Assembly (NCBI GenBank): GCA_019428855.1
Contig: JAHYJV010000009.1
Span: 1-39,484 of the forward strand
Length of the DNA stretch: 39,484 nt
Direction of reading: 5' to 3'
DNA from: Patescibacteria group bacterium
GTDB lineage: Bacteria; Patescibacteriota; Minisyncoccia; JAHIHE01; JAGLIN01
How positions within the stretch are numbered: the stretch's first letter is position 1; each line of letters begins with the position of its first letter. Both the position numbers and the translations under genes were made by a program. Positions 1-9,138 of the stretch are shown piece after piece. Below the pieces are notes generated by a model that searched no databases, had not been told where the DNA came from, and worked only from the letters and a program-made list of their open reading frames with translations.

Positions 1-111
1 CAGAATTAATCAGATTTATCAACTTTTACAATACGGTAAAACTCACAAGGGAATCGATAATCAAACCCCTATGGAGAAACTAATCAATTACTTTTATCCA
101 GACGAACTATA
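1..111 (+). pseudogene. C-terminal remnant of integrase-type (DDE) transposase, frameshifted
   Basis: Frame 3 reads ELIRFINFYNTVK, then another frame reads HKGIDNQTPMEKLINYFYPDEL*. This resembles the C-terminal 'FYN..RPH.gl...TP.e' region of IS3/IS481-like integrases. Truncated by the window start. Confidence 0.55.
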
Positions 112-196
112 AACAACGCTGGACAATCTAACATATTATTTTATATAGAATCACATTATGTATTGTATCTGCTATGGGGTATTTAATGGGATTATA

Positions 197-224
197 TTGA
201 CAAATCTTTAAAAAAATCTATAGT
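197..224 (+). promoter_or_regulatory. Candidate sigma70 promoter TTGACA-N16-TATAGT upstream of radical SAM gene
   Basis: TTGACA at 197-202 and TATAGT at 219-224. SD-like AAAGAGG precedes the ATG at 306. Confidence 0.55.
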
Positions 225-305
225 TGAGCTATATGATTAATAGTGTATCATATTATTAATATTTGTACATTGAACAAAGAACAAAAAATTAAAGAGGTTG
301 ATAAA

Positions 306-1460
306 ATGAACGAGACAAAGAACATTGAGTATATTGCCAGAAAAGAAGAAAATGGAGATTGGTTGGTATTTAACAGCACTGATCACTCAGTAAAATGGTT
401 AAATGATAATCAATTAAAAAAATTGAATAATGTTAAAACCATAGTAAGATCATTGGTAAGTGATGCCATGACCGCTCCGATAAAGTTATTCGTAAACGTC
501 AACAACAAATGCAATCTTGAGTGCAAACACTGTTTCTCTGCTTCATCACCTGTCGGAAATTATCAAATTCCTTATGATAATTTCATAAAAATTATAGATG
601 AAGCTTCGGAAATGGGTATATTTCTTTTCGTCATAGGCGGAGGAGAGCCACTTCTGAGAAATGATATATGGAAAGTCATATCCTATATCAGATCAAAAGG
701 AATGGGTGTTTCTCTTACAACAAACGGGACGGTTTGTAACGACGAGATAATAAATAATATCAAGGAATACGACGTACGGATGAATATCAGTTTCGACGGA
801 AAAGAAGAAACACATGATTCTGTCCGAGGAAGGAAAGGGGTATATAGAACTGCATTGAAAAATGTAAAAATTATGGTGGCTAATGGAATAAAGCCCACTA
901 TAAGATTTACTCTGATGCCGTTAAATATAAAGGATACCCCTCATATGATCTCTTTGGCAGATACGCTGGGTCTTAAGTTGAAAGTCAGGAGAGCAAAGCC
1001 AGCATCCAGGACAATGAAAAATGATATGATTATTAAACATATTGACCAGGAATATTTGGAAGCCATCAACTTATTGAATAACTCTCCTAACTGCGGAGTT
1101 GAAGATATTATGAATATCAATTTCAGAGCAAAGGAGCCCCTGCTTGTTAGCGATTCGGATTGCGGAGCCGCAACAAGAATAATGTTTATTGAAGCTGATG
1201 GAAAAATATCCCCTTGTTCATTTCTAAGGGATGAATTCTGTTCTGGCAGCATCTATACAGATACACTTGAAAGTATTTGGCGTGATAGTAGTCAATTTAA
1301 GTTAATAAGAAACTTAAAGCTAAATAAAGAGTGTGCCACATGCCACAGAAAAAGAGTTTGTCATGCAGAATGTCCGTCGATAAGACTGTATGTCAATGGA
1401 TCACTTGATGCTGAAGATCCTGGTTGTTTGAAAAATCATATTAAACAGACAATCACGTAA
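306..1460 (+). CDS. Radical SAM/SPASM domain protein (peptide-maturase-like)
   Basis: CNLECKHC radical SAM motif, GGGEPLL, and C-terminal SPASM-like Cys cluster (CGAATRIMFIEADGKISPCSFL...CATCHRKRVCHAEC). ATG at 306 preferred over the ORF start at 243 because of the SD. Confidence 0.85.
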   Translation: MNETKNIEYIARKEENGDWLVFNSTDHSVKWLNDNQLKKLNNVKTIVRSLVSDAMTAPIKLFVNVNNKCNLECKHCFSASSPVGNYQIPYDNFIKIIDEASEMGIFLFVIGGGEPLLRNDIWKVISYIRSKGMGVSLTTNGTVCNDEIINNIKEYDVRMNISFDGKEETHDSVRGRKGVYRTALKNVKIMVANGIKPTIRFTLMPLNIKDTPHMISLADTLGLKLKVRRAKPASRTMKNDMIIKHIDQEYLEAINLLNNSPNCGVEDIMNINFRAKEPLLVSDSDCGAATRIMFIEADGKISPCSFLRDEFCSGSIYTDTLESIWRDSSQFKLIRNLKLNKECATCHRKRVCHAECPSIRLYVNGSLDAEDPGCLKNHIKQTIT

Positions 1461-1470
1461 AGGAAAGTCC

Positions 1471-1504
1471 AGTATGCTGTTTTGTAGCAGTATACTTATT
1501 TTTT
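1471..1504 (+). terminator. Rho-independent terminator after radical SAM gene
   Basis: AGTATGCTG-TTTTGTAG-CAGTATACT followed by TATTTTTT. Confidence 0.7.
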
Positions 1505-1519
1505 AGCAAAGGAGGGAAT

Positions 1520-2212
1520 ATGTTTGTGAAAAGCGCAAGATACTATGATTTAATAAAAAGCTTGAAAGAATATCAGAAAGAAGCGGATCAGATTATCGAT
1601 ACCTTAAAATATTTTGGAATTTCAAGTGGAAATATTTTGGATTTGGCTTGCGGTACCGGAGAGCACGATAAATACTTAAAATCTAAATTTCATATAGATG
1701 GTTTGGATTTAAATAAAGAATTTATCGAAATTGCGAGAATTAAAAATCCAGAATGTATCTACAATGAAGGAAATATGATTGACTTTGAAATAAATAAAAC
1801 CTATGATGCAATAATTTGTCTTTATGGTTCCATTGGTTATACTAAGTCATTAGATAATCTGTCTAAAATGATTGCCTGTTGTAAAAAGCACTTGAAGGAC
1901 AATGGTTTGTTAATTATAGAGCCATGGTATAATCCTGATAATTGGGAAGTTAATGTTATCCATACTACTTCTGTAAAATCAAAATCTGTTAGCATAACAA
2001 GAATGTCAGTTGGCAGAGAGGATGGAAGTATAAATTTTCATTATCTGATCGGAGAAAATGGGAAAGGCATAGAATATTTTACTGAAAAGTATGAATTCGG
2101 ATTGTTTACCCACGAGGAATTAATGAAAATACTTCACAAAAATAAATTTGATACAATTTTTATGGAACATACTTTTCAAAAAAGAGGCTTATATACAGGG
2201 AAATCATGTTAG
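1520..2212 (+). CDS. Class I SAM-dependent methyltransferase, DesVI/TylM1-like
   Basis: LDLACGTGEH motif I, EPWYNPDNW, and C-terminal FTEKYEFGLFTHEEL...RGLYTG resemble aminosugar N-methyltransferases. Strong SD AAAGGAGGG before the ATG. Confidence 0.8.
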   Translation: MFVKSARYYDLIKSLKEYQKEADQIIDTLKYFGISSGNILDLACGTGEHDKYLKSKFHIDGLDLNKEFIEIARIKNPECIYNEGNMIDFEINKTYDAIICLYGSIGYTKSLDNLSKMIACCKKHLKDNGLLIIEPWYNPDNWEVNVIHTTSVKSKSVSITRMSVGREDGSINFHYLIGENGKGIEYFTEKYEFGLFTHEELMKILHKNKFDTIFMEHTFQKRGLYTGKSC

Positions 2213-2219
2213 CGTGTAT

Positions 2220-2256
2220 GGTTGCAATTGTTTAATTGATTGCAACCTCTTTTTAT
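2220..2256 (+). terminator. Rho-independent terminator after methyltransferase
   Basis: GGTTGCAAT...ATTGCAACC then TCTTTTTAT. Confidence 0.7.
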
Positions 2257-2271
2257 ACTTTAATTAAATTT

Positions 2272-2751
2272 ATGGATAAATATATAATTTCTTCAGGACT
2301 AATATATAACGATAAAAATCAAATACTTTTAGCCCAGCATACACCAGAATTTGGAGAGGGTCATTATTGGTATATTCCAGGTGGCACTGCTAATAAAGGC
2401 GAAAACGCTATTGATGCTCTTAGGCGAGAGATAAAAGAGGAAACGAATATTGATATTAGTATTATCGGTAAGCTTGTTTATGTTGTTAAGCATACTAATT
2501 ATAAAAGAGCATGGTATAGCGATATTTATGTTTATAAGATTAAAGACTGGAGCGGTGATATTAAAATAAACGATCCCGATGGTGATACCGTTAAATTAAA
2601 ATGGTTTGATGCTAAACAAGCAATTATAGCTATAAAAAAAGTTCCATTTCAAGTTATGAGTGAGCCATTAATATATTATCTGGAAGGTAAAAAACCTAAA
2701 AAGGAATGGTCTTACACTGAACATATCGATAGTAGGATAGAGCTTCTATAA
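2272..2751 (+). CDS. NUDIX hydrolase
   Basis: NUDIX box GGTANKGENAIDALRREIKEETNI. ORF opens at 2236, but that lies inside the preceding terminator; ATG at 2272 preferred. Confidence 0.85.
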   Translation: MDKYIISSGLIYNDKNQILLAQHTPEFGEGHYWYIPGGTANKGENAIDALRREIKEETNIDISIIGKLVYVVKHTNYKRAWYSDIYVYKIKDWSGDIKINDPDGDTVKLKWFDAKQAIIAIKKVPFQVMSEPLIYYLEGKKPKKEWSYTEHIDSRIELL

Positions 2752-2781
2752 AAAAGTCCTGCTAATTTTATAGCTAGGACT
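2749..2781 (-). terminator. Terminator of the 2797-3636 gene (possibly bidirectional)
   Basis: On minus: AGTCCTAGCTA-TAAAAT-TAGCAGGACT followed by TTTTTT. Confidence 0.6.
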
Positions 2782-2796
2782 GCATTTTGTTTATTC

Positions 2797-3636
2797 TTAA
2801 AAAATAAGTTTTGAGTATTTTATTTTAACTTTTTTATTTTTTGGTATCGAATAAGGGTATCGTACAAACGGCTTTCCGAAAATACCACATAGTATCGCAA
2901 GGTGTGATGAATAGCCACCTTCTTTGACAATTATCGCTTCTTTATCCTTGCATAATGGCCACATAGTAAGTTCGGCGCGTGGTAAAAAAATAATATTGCT
3001 ATTTTCAACAAGGTAACCACTGATACTGTGTTTCGTTACTGTGGGGTAGGTATACGATTCAAGAAAATATAATTTCTTGTTTGAATAAGCCCATTCAATT
3101 ATTTCATTTGGAAATAATTTTGTTATTTCTATCAGTTTTTCAATTACAGATTTGGGTAGCTTGCTATATTTCCCGCATTTTTTAAGGTTTGTTTCTCCTT
3201 TATCGATTTCGTATTTGTGACTTTGCTTTATCGCTTTTATCTTATTGAAACTGTTATAATAGGTTGTCGGAGTAAACCCCATTCTGTTTAAACCATAACC
3301 ATTGCCGATTATAGATTCAATATAGATATTTTCATTATGGTTCCAGACATTACCAGAAAACTCTGAAGAAATTAATTCTTGAAAAAACAATTCTTTTATA
3401 TGATTTGTTTCTGTAATTGGAATTTTTTCTCCAAACATTTTATCTGTAGTACATTCTCTTAAAAACCATCCTCTAAAAGTAAAATCATTAATTTGCTCCT
3501 GTTTTATTTCAGAAATGTTTTCAACTACAAGAGTTTCTGGAATAGTAAGACCTAGTTTTCTTGCTAATTTTAGACTTATTAATTTGCTGGTTTTTGGAAT
3601 GAACTCGTCCAGTTCAATTATGTTGTTTGTAGACAT
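2797..3636 (-). CDS. Small PEP-synthase-like protein: ATP-grasp-like N-terminal region plus phosphohistidine swivel-like domain
   Basis: KLARKLGLTIPETLVV (ATP-grasp-like N-term), EIIEWAYSNKKLYFLESYT (cf. PPDK/PPS 'iEWa...lyiLQsRp.t'), KEGGYSSHLAILCGIFGKPFV (cf. PEP-utilizer 'GG.tSHaAIvare.g.P.v'). SD GGGAGGAA upstream of the ATG. Confidence 0.6.
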   Translation of the reverse strand: MSTNNIIELDEFIPKTSKLISLKLARKLGLTIPETLVVENISEIKQEQINDFTFRGWFLRECTTDKMFGEKIPITETNHIKELFFQELISSEFSGNVWNHNENIYIESIIGNGYGLNRMGFTPTTYYNSFNKIKAIKQSHKYEIDKGETNLKKCGKYSKLPKSVIEKLIEITKLFPNEIIEWAYSNKKLYFLESYTYPTVTKHSISGYLVENSNIIFLPRAELTMWPLCKDKEAIIVKEGGYSSHLAILCGIFGKPFVRYPYSIPKNKKVKIKYSKLIF

Positions 3637-3688
3637 CTTTTCCTCCCTATTTTTTTATGAAGAGTGTAGTTGCTTCATTCAACTGTTT

Positions 3689-4464
3689 TTACAGTATCAT
3701 AATTTTTTTATTTCGTCCAGAATCTGTATTAGTCCAACACATTCTGGACAATAAATTATTATTAATCATATAATCCACGGGGGATTGCAAGCCCAAGCTC
3801 CAATGATATCTTTTTGTATTATACCATATAATCCATTCTAACATTTTTTCATTGAATTGCTCTATCTCGTCAAAGTATATTTCATTTTGATCTATGAATT
3901 CTTCTTGAATTGTTCTGCCTATTTTAGATTCAAAGTAAAGAGGAAGATTTCTATTTTCCTTGAATTACGAAATTCAATATATTTGTCACCCTGAGCTTGT
4001 CGAAGGGTAGAAAATGCGTCAAATTTATCATAGTTCGACTAGCTCACTATGACAAATTTAGCTATTTCGTAATTCACGGTAGTTTTACAAAATATATCTA
4101 AATCTTTTTTGACTTTCTCTTTGCCCATATTAGGACAGACATCAAATCTTAATCTTTTTATTTCCTTTAATGTGATTGGGTGTATTTCTCTTTTATTGTT
4201 ATTCTTCCTTTTCTGTGATTTCTGATTTAGGCTAGTTAGCATATGTCCACTATCTTCATATAGCTTATTCCATAGGTAAAGGATTGATTGTTTTGCTCCG
4301 TAAGCATCTGTGGTGGCCTGTAGTCCATATTTTTTCCAAAAATTAATAATCTTTAACCTTTGCTTAGCTTCTTTGGTGATCATATGAGTATGGTAATGTT
4401 TTAACCCATAATTATACAATCTTGAGAAACCTTTGCAATGACCATATTTGAATCCTAACTGCAT
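3689..4464 (-). pseudogene. Decayed integrase-type transposase, middle lost and replaced by a palindromic element
   Basis: N-terminal HTH-like part (LKHYHTHMITKEAKQRLKIINFWKKYGL...) at 4464-4076. C-terminal part (GRTIQEEFIDQNEIYFDEIEQFNEKMLEWIIWYNTKRYHWSLGLQSPVDYM...) at about 3930-3689. The central catalytic region is missing. Confidence 0.75.
3962..4075. repeat. 114-bp REP/MITE-like palindromic element (GTCACCCTGAGCTTGTCGAAGGG family) inside transposase remnant
   Basis: Terminal inverted repeats GAATTACGAAAT...ATTTCGTAATTC. Inner TTTGTCAcccTGAGCTtGTCGAAgggT pairs imperfectly with its mirror TTTGTCATAGTGAGCTAGTCGAACTA. Confidence 0.75.
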
Positions 4465-4693
4465 ATATTTAGCTTATTTGATTTCCAATATGCGAGTGAA
4501 ATTATACACAAATATATAAATTGGGTTAGTAAAATTACCCGCTCTGATTGCCCTATTTTCAAAACAGTGAAATTAAATTAAAAAAACAATGCTAAGCTTA
4601 CTTTTAATGAATAACAAAAAAAGTCCCATATAGGGAGATTTTTGTTGAATTTTAATAAACTATATTTTCATAACAACATCTCTAAAAAATTCT

Positions 4694-5329
4694 TTAACGT
4701 TTCACCTTTTTAGAAATCTTTTTTACAGCTTTTTTTACTTTAACAGCTGAAACTATCGTTGCAACTTTTTTTACCATCACCTTAGTATTTTTTTTTGCAG
4801 ACTTTTCTCCTTTGATAACCGGCATTTTTTCAGCTATTTTTTTAGTTTTCGAATCTGTCTTATTTATTACCGGTGTAATTACTTTTTTTTCAGAATTTAA
4901 TGGTTCATTGTTTTTCATGTTTTCTACCGCACTTATGAGTCGATCCATCTTTGAATTCAATAATACTAGTTGATTTTTTAATTCATCATTATTTCCTTTA
5001 CTACTATTATCACTATAATCATTCCTACGGGGGGCCTTGTAACTATTATTTTTTTCTTGCGAAAATCGATCACTGCCTCTCTCGCTTCCTTCATTTTTCT
5101 TTCCTCCGAAACACAAATTACAATAAATTGGCTTACCTTCTGATGGTCTAAATGGCACTTCACAAGACTTACCACATTGGTCGCAAACCGCTTGATGCAT
5201 AGTAACGAGTCCTCGATCCCTATTAAATGATTCGCCACGACTTCTACCAGAAAAATTTGATTGACCTCGATCACGCTGACCAAAACCGCCGCCACTATGT
5301 TTCCCTCCTTCTCTTCTAAAATCTCCCAT
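4694..5329 (-). CDS. Zinc-ribbon protein with RG-rich N-terminus and Lys-rich C-terminal tail, putative nucleic-acid binding
   Basis: CDQCGKSCEVPFRPSEGKPIYCNLCF (CxxC...CxxC), RREGGKHSGGGFGQRDRGQSNFSGRSRG N-term, KKVATIVSAVKVKKAVKKISKKVKR C-term. Confidence 0.7.
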   Translation of the reverse strand: MGDFRREGGKHSGGGFGQRDRGQSNFSGRSRGESFNRDRGLVTMHQAVCDQCGKSCEVPFRPSEGKPIYCNLCFGGKKNEGSERGSDRFSQEKNNSYKAPRRNDYSDNSSKGNNDELKNQLVLLNSKMDRLISAVENMKNNEPLNSEKKVITPVINKTDSKTKKIAEKMPVIKGEKSAKKNTKVMVKKVATIVSAVKVKKAVKKISKKVKR

Positions 5330-5552
5330 ATTTTTTACTTATTAGTTATTATAACTAAAGTATGCACTATATTTATACAAATAGCAATGGGCTAGTGCTT
5401 TTGTTACCAAAAAACAACGATTCTAAAAATTACTTGCTTGACCCTGAAGGGTGTGCGACATTTGAAACTGTCTTGAAAAATATACTGACGAAAAAATTTA
5501 AGTTATAAAATGCGATAACAGTGATGACGGATACAATCGCATTTCTTGTTGG

Positions 5553-5624
5553 CTCCGCGAGAGGGATTCGAACCCCCGACCAATTGGTTAACAGCCAACT
5601 GCTCTACCACTGAGCTATCGCGGA
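5553..5624 (-). tRNA. tRNA-Asn(GTT)
   Basis: Reverse complement TCCGCGATAGCTCAGTGGTAGAGCAGTTGGCTGTTAACCAATTGGTCGGGGGTTCGAATCCCTCTCGCGGAG folds as a cloverleaf. Anticodon loop CTGTTAA; CCA not encoded. Confidence 0.95.
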
Positions 5625-5693
5625 ATAAAAAAAGTGATTTTCGTTGCATTCCAACACACGCATAAATAAATTACAGTATTTGAAAATCACTTT
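5624..5693 (-). terminator. Probable terminator of rpoD, large-loop hairpin
   Basis: Perfect 12-bp arms AAAGTGATTTTC (5631-5642) and GAAAATCACTTT (5682-5693). On minus followed by a T-run. A nested GTTG-GAATG-CAAC hairpin lies in the loop. Confidence 0.5.
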
Positions 5694-5823
5694 AATAATA
5701 TACTATTAATATTGACATTCGTCAACACTTAAATAACTTCCAGTCTAGAAGCTAACGCAACACTAATAGTGCGAAGCACTAAATGTGTTAAGTTAAAAAT
5801 CTATGATAAATTATAAAAGATTT

Positions 5824-7185
5824 TTAATAATCAAGCAATTTTTTTGACTCTTTGTGTTTCCGAATTTTATCCAGAGCTTTGGCTTCAATCTGACGAATTC
5901 TTTCTCTGGTTACTCCAAATTCCTGCCCAATTTCTTCCAATGTATGAGTAACACCATCTTCAAGTCCAAAACGCAATTTCAAAATTTTTTGTTCTCTCGG
6001 AGAAAGTTCAATTATAATTTCCTTCACATATTCTTTCAACAACTGTCTTCCAGCAGATTGAGAAGGGAGAATCGCATCAGTATCCTCAATAAAATCTCTT
6101 AATGTACTTTCATCATCATCTTCACCTACCGATGTTTCCAGGGAAACCGTGTCTTGTGAAATTTTCATTATGTGTCTCACTTTTTCAACTTCAATATTCA
6201 TTTCAGATGCAATTTCCTCTGGAAGCGGTTCTCGTCCCAAATCTTGGACAAGTCGTCTTGTAATTTGTGAAAATTTATTAATTGTCTCAACCATATGAAC
6301 TGGAATTCTGATTGTTCGAGATTGATCTGCTATTGCTCTTGTAATTGCCTGACGAATCCACCAAGTTGCATAAGTTGAGAACTTATATCCTTTTCTATAA
6401 TCAAATTTCTCTACGGCACGAAAAAGTCCAATATTACCTTCTTGAATCAGATCCAAAAGTGTTAAATTGGCGCTTCTGCCAACATATTTTTTTGCGATAC
6501 TTACAACTAAACGAAGATTTGCCTCTGCTAAAGTTTGTCTTGCAGAAACATCACCTTTTTCTTTTCTTTTGGAAAGCTGAACTTCTTCTTCACCAGTTAA
6601 AAGAGATACTCGTCCAATTTCTCGAAGATACATTTGAACAGAATCGCTAGAGATATTATCCAAAGACAATTGCTTCATGTCTTTATCTAGTTCTTTTTTT
6701 GTTTTTTTGCCTTCATCAACTTTAACTTCTGACATATCAATAATATCGACAGAACTTTCTATACTGATATTGCTTTTCTCTAAGCTATCATACAGGTCCT
6801 CAAGTTGTTCAATATTATTTTCAATATCGGGAATGATTTTTATTATTTCTTCTTCAGTTACAAAACCTCTCAATTTTCCTGTAGCCAGCAGTTCTTTAAT
6901 CTGCTCAGCAATATTTTTTTCTTGTACTTCAGTTAGCTCAACCTTTTTTGGGGAGGTTTTTTTATAGGCAACCTTAGTAATTTTTTTCTTGACAACTAGT
7001 TTTTTTGAAACGGTTTTTTTTGACACTTTATTTTTTGTAGTTTTTTTCTTAGCAAGAGTTTTTCCAAATTTTTTCTTTGTCATAGAAACCAACTTTTTTT
7101 TCGCAGTACTTTTTTTCTTTCCAGTTTTATTCATTTTTGAAGCTATTTTTTTTACCGTTTTTTTTATTATTTTTTTTGTTTTCAT
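5824..7185 (-). CDS. rpoD: RNA polymerase primary sigma factor RpoD/SigA with Lys-rich N-terminal extension
   Basis: [12 protein letters not shown]-type region 1.2, [61 protein letters not shown], and the C-terminal [20 protein letters not shown]. Confidence 0.97.
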   Translation of the reverse strand: MKTKKIIKKTVKKIASKMNKTGKKKSTAKKKLVSMTKKKFGKTLAKKKTTKNKVSKKTVSKKLVVKKKITKVAYKKTSPKKVELTEVQEKNIAEQIKELLATGKLRGFVTEEEIIKIIPDIENNIEQLEDLYDSLEKSNISIESSVDIIDMSEVKVDEGKKTKKELDKDMKQLSLDNISSDSVQMYLREIGRVSLLTGEEEVQLSKRKEKGDVSARQTLAEANLRLVVSIAKKYVGRSANLTLLDLIQEGNIGLFRAVEKFDYRKGYKFSTYATWWIRQAITRAIADQSRTIRIPVHMVETINKFSQITRRLVQDLGREPLPEEIASEMNIEVEKVRHIMKISQDTVSLETSVGEDDDESTLRDFIEDTDAILPSQSAGRQLLKEYVKEIIIELSPREQKILKLRFGLEDGVTHTLEEIGQEFGVTRERIRQIEAKALDKIRKHKESKKLLDY

Positions 7186-7216
7186 ATTTTAATTTATAAT
7201 AAATTTTTAACATCTT

Positions 7217-9016
7217 TTACTCAATATCTAAATCATTTAATTTCTTATATAGTTGATCAAATTTTTTAATGTCATCATCTTGAATTAAGCCAGTTTTCAT
7301 TTTCATTTCAATTTTTTTCAACTCTTCTTTCAGCTTGATTTTCTTCAAATTTACAACACATGTTTTTGCTTCCTTGAAAACATCACCAATTTCATCTATC
7401 TCCTCCTCAACAACAAGTGCTGCCACATTCCAAGTATTAGAAAAGGAATCGCTCTTACTTTCAATATTTTCTTGCCTGGAAAGTTCATTTTTTAAATTCG
7501 CAAGAATATCCTCATTTAATTTATTCTCTTTTAAATATGCAGCCTTTATCAAACTATATATCTCTTTTATTTTATTATCTAAAAAAATATCATCGAGATC
7601 TTGAAACAAATCCTGAAAATATTGTGGGCGAAGAATTACAAAACCTAAGATTCTCTGTTGAAGTTGATTTTCTCTGGATACATTTTTTAATGATTCATTA
7701 TTATTGTTCTTGAAACCTCGCTCACCGAAACCTGACTGCTCTCTTTTGATTTTATTCTCATATTCAAAAATTACCTTTTCATCAAGTCCTAATTTATCCG
7801 AAAGCATATTGCGATAATAGCCTCTGTCGATATCATTTGAAATATTCCCAATAATTCCTAAAAGTTCCTCTGCAATTTTTCTCTTACCATTAATATTGTC
7901 ACTATCATACTTTGAAAATACACTCTCAAAATAAAACTCCATAATAAGTTTTGGACTTTTCACGGCTTTCTCCCATAGCTCTGGACTACTTTTAACGCAA
8001 TCAGCAGGATCTTTGCCTTCGGGAACGGTAATTACGCTCACGCTCATATCTTCTGCCAAAGCCATTTCAATGCCTCTGTTTGCAGCTTTAATTCCAGCAG
8101 AATCCATGTCAAAAGAAAATGCAATATTTTTCGTATATCTTTTGATAATTTTAATTTGATCCGTTGTCAGCGCAGTTCCAGAAGTCGCTACGACATTTTC
8201 CACCTTGGCCTGAAAAGAAGCTATCACATCCATATTTCCCTCGACCATAATGCACAAATCATTTTCCCGAATTTCAGTTTTTGCTTTATCTAAACCATAC
8301 AAAACCCTACTCTTATTATAAATCAATGTTTCTGGGGTATTGATATATTTTGCCTGAGATTCATCCCCTCCCGGCATCACACGCGAACTATAACCGATTG
8401 TCTGTCCTCCTATATTGTTTATTGGAAACATTATTCTATTTCGAAATCTATCATAAAATCCTCCTCGATCCTTTTTAACAGTCATTCCTGTTGCCAAAAT
8501 ATCAATTTCATTATATCCCTTGCTCTTTAAAAAATTACTCAGTAAATCCCATGAATCTGGAGCATACCCCAGCTGAAATTTTTCAATAATGTCGTCCGTA
8601 ATTCCCCTGTCTTGTAAATATTTTAAAGCTAATTTTCCATTTTTAATCTTCAAACACTCTTGATAGAATTTTCTTGATATCTCAATTATCTCAAATATTT
8701 TTTTCTTCTTACTATCATCCGCTGAATTAAAGTTTTTAATCTTTACGCCAGCTCTATCCGCAAGCAATTTCAAGGCATCGTAAAATTCAATCCCCTCAAT
8801 TTTCATGATGAATGTAAAAATATCTCCCCCCTCATTACAACCAAAACAATGCCAGGACTGTCTTTCTGGACTTACCATAAAAGATGGAGTCTTCTCATTA
8901 TGAAAAGGACATTTTGCCTTGAAATTTCTCCCCGCTCGTTGCATTTGTATATAGCCAGCAAGAACTTCTTCTACGCTTAATTTTGACTTTATTTCATCTG
9001 TCTGAGAATCCAACAT
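7217..9016 (-). CDS. dnaG: DNA primase DnaG
   Basis: CPFHNEKTPSFMVSPERQSWHCFGCNEGGD zinc finger, Toprim EGNMDVIASFQ, SFDMDSAGIKAA. Start at the internal Met (MLDSQTDEIKSKLSVEEVL) preferred. Confidence 0.96.
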   Translation of the reverse strand: MLDSQTDEIKSKLSVEEVLAGYIQMQRAGRNFKAKCPFHNEKTPSFMVSPERQSWHCFGCNEGGDIFTFIMKIEGIEFYDALKLLADRAGVKIKNFNSADDSKKKKIFEIIEISRKFYQECLKIKNGKLALKYLQDRGITDDIIEKFQLGYAPDSWDLLSNFLKSKGYNEIDILATGMTVKKDRGGFYDRFRNRIMFPINNIGGQTIGYSSRVMPGGDESQAKYINTPETLIYNKSRVLYGLDKAKTEIRENDLCIMVEGNMDVIASFQAKVENVVATSGTALTTDQIKIIKRYTKNIAFSFDMDSAGIKAANRGIEMALAEDMSVSVITVPEGKDPADCVKSSPELWEKAVKSPKLIMEFYFESVFSKYDSDNINGKRKIAEELLGIIGNISNDIDRGYYRNMLSDKLGLDEKVIFEYENKIKREQSGFGERGFKNNNNESLKNVSRENQLQQRILGFVILRPQYFQDLFQDLDDIFLDNKIKEIYSLIKAAYLKENKLNEDILANLKNELSRQENIESKSDSFSNTWNVAALVVEEEIDEIGDVFKEAKTCVVNLKKIKLKEELKKIEMKMKTGLIQDDDIKKFDQLYKKLNDLDIE

Positions 9017-9138
9017 AAAATTAGCGATAAACAAATTATCCTATCGTAAGATTAGCATTTAATGTGCTTGTGGTCAAATTGCCATACTAACAAACTCACA
9101 CCTGCGAACTAAAATAATTCTCATTTTTTTATCTATTT

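Noticed and set aside
4978-5295. 105-aa minus-strand ORF overlapping the zinc-ribbon gene
   Set aside because: Shadow frame of the 4694-5329 CDS, which has the CxxC motifs.
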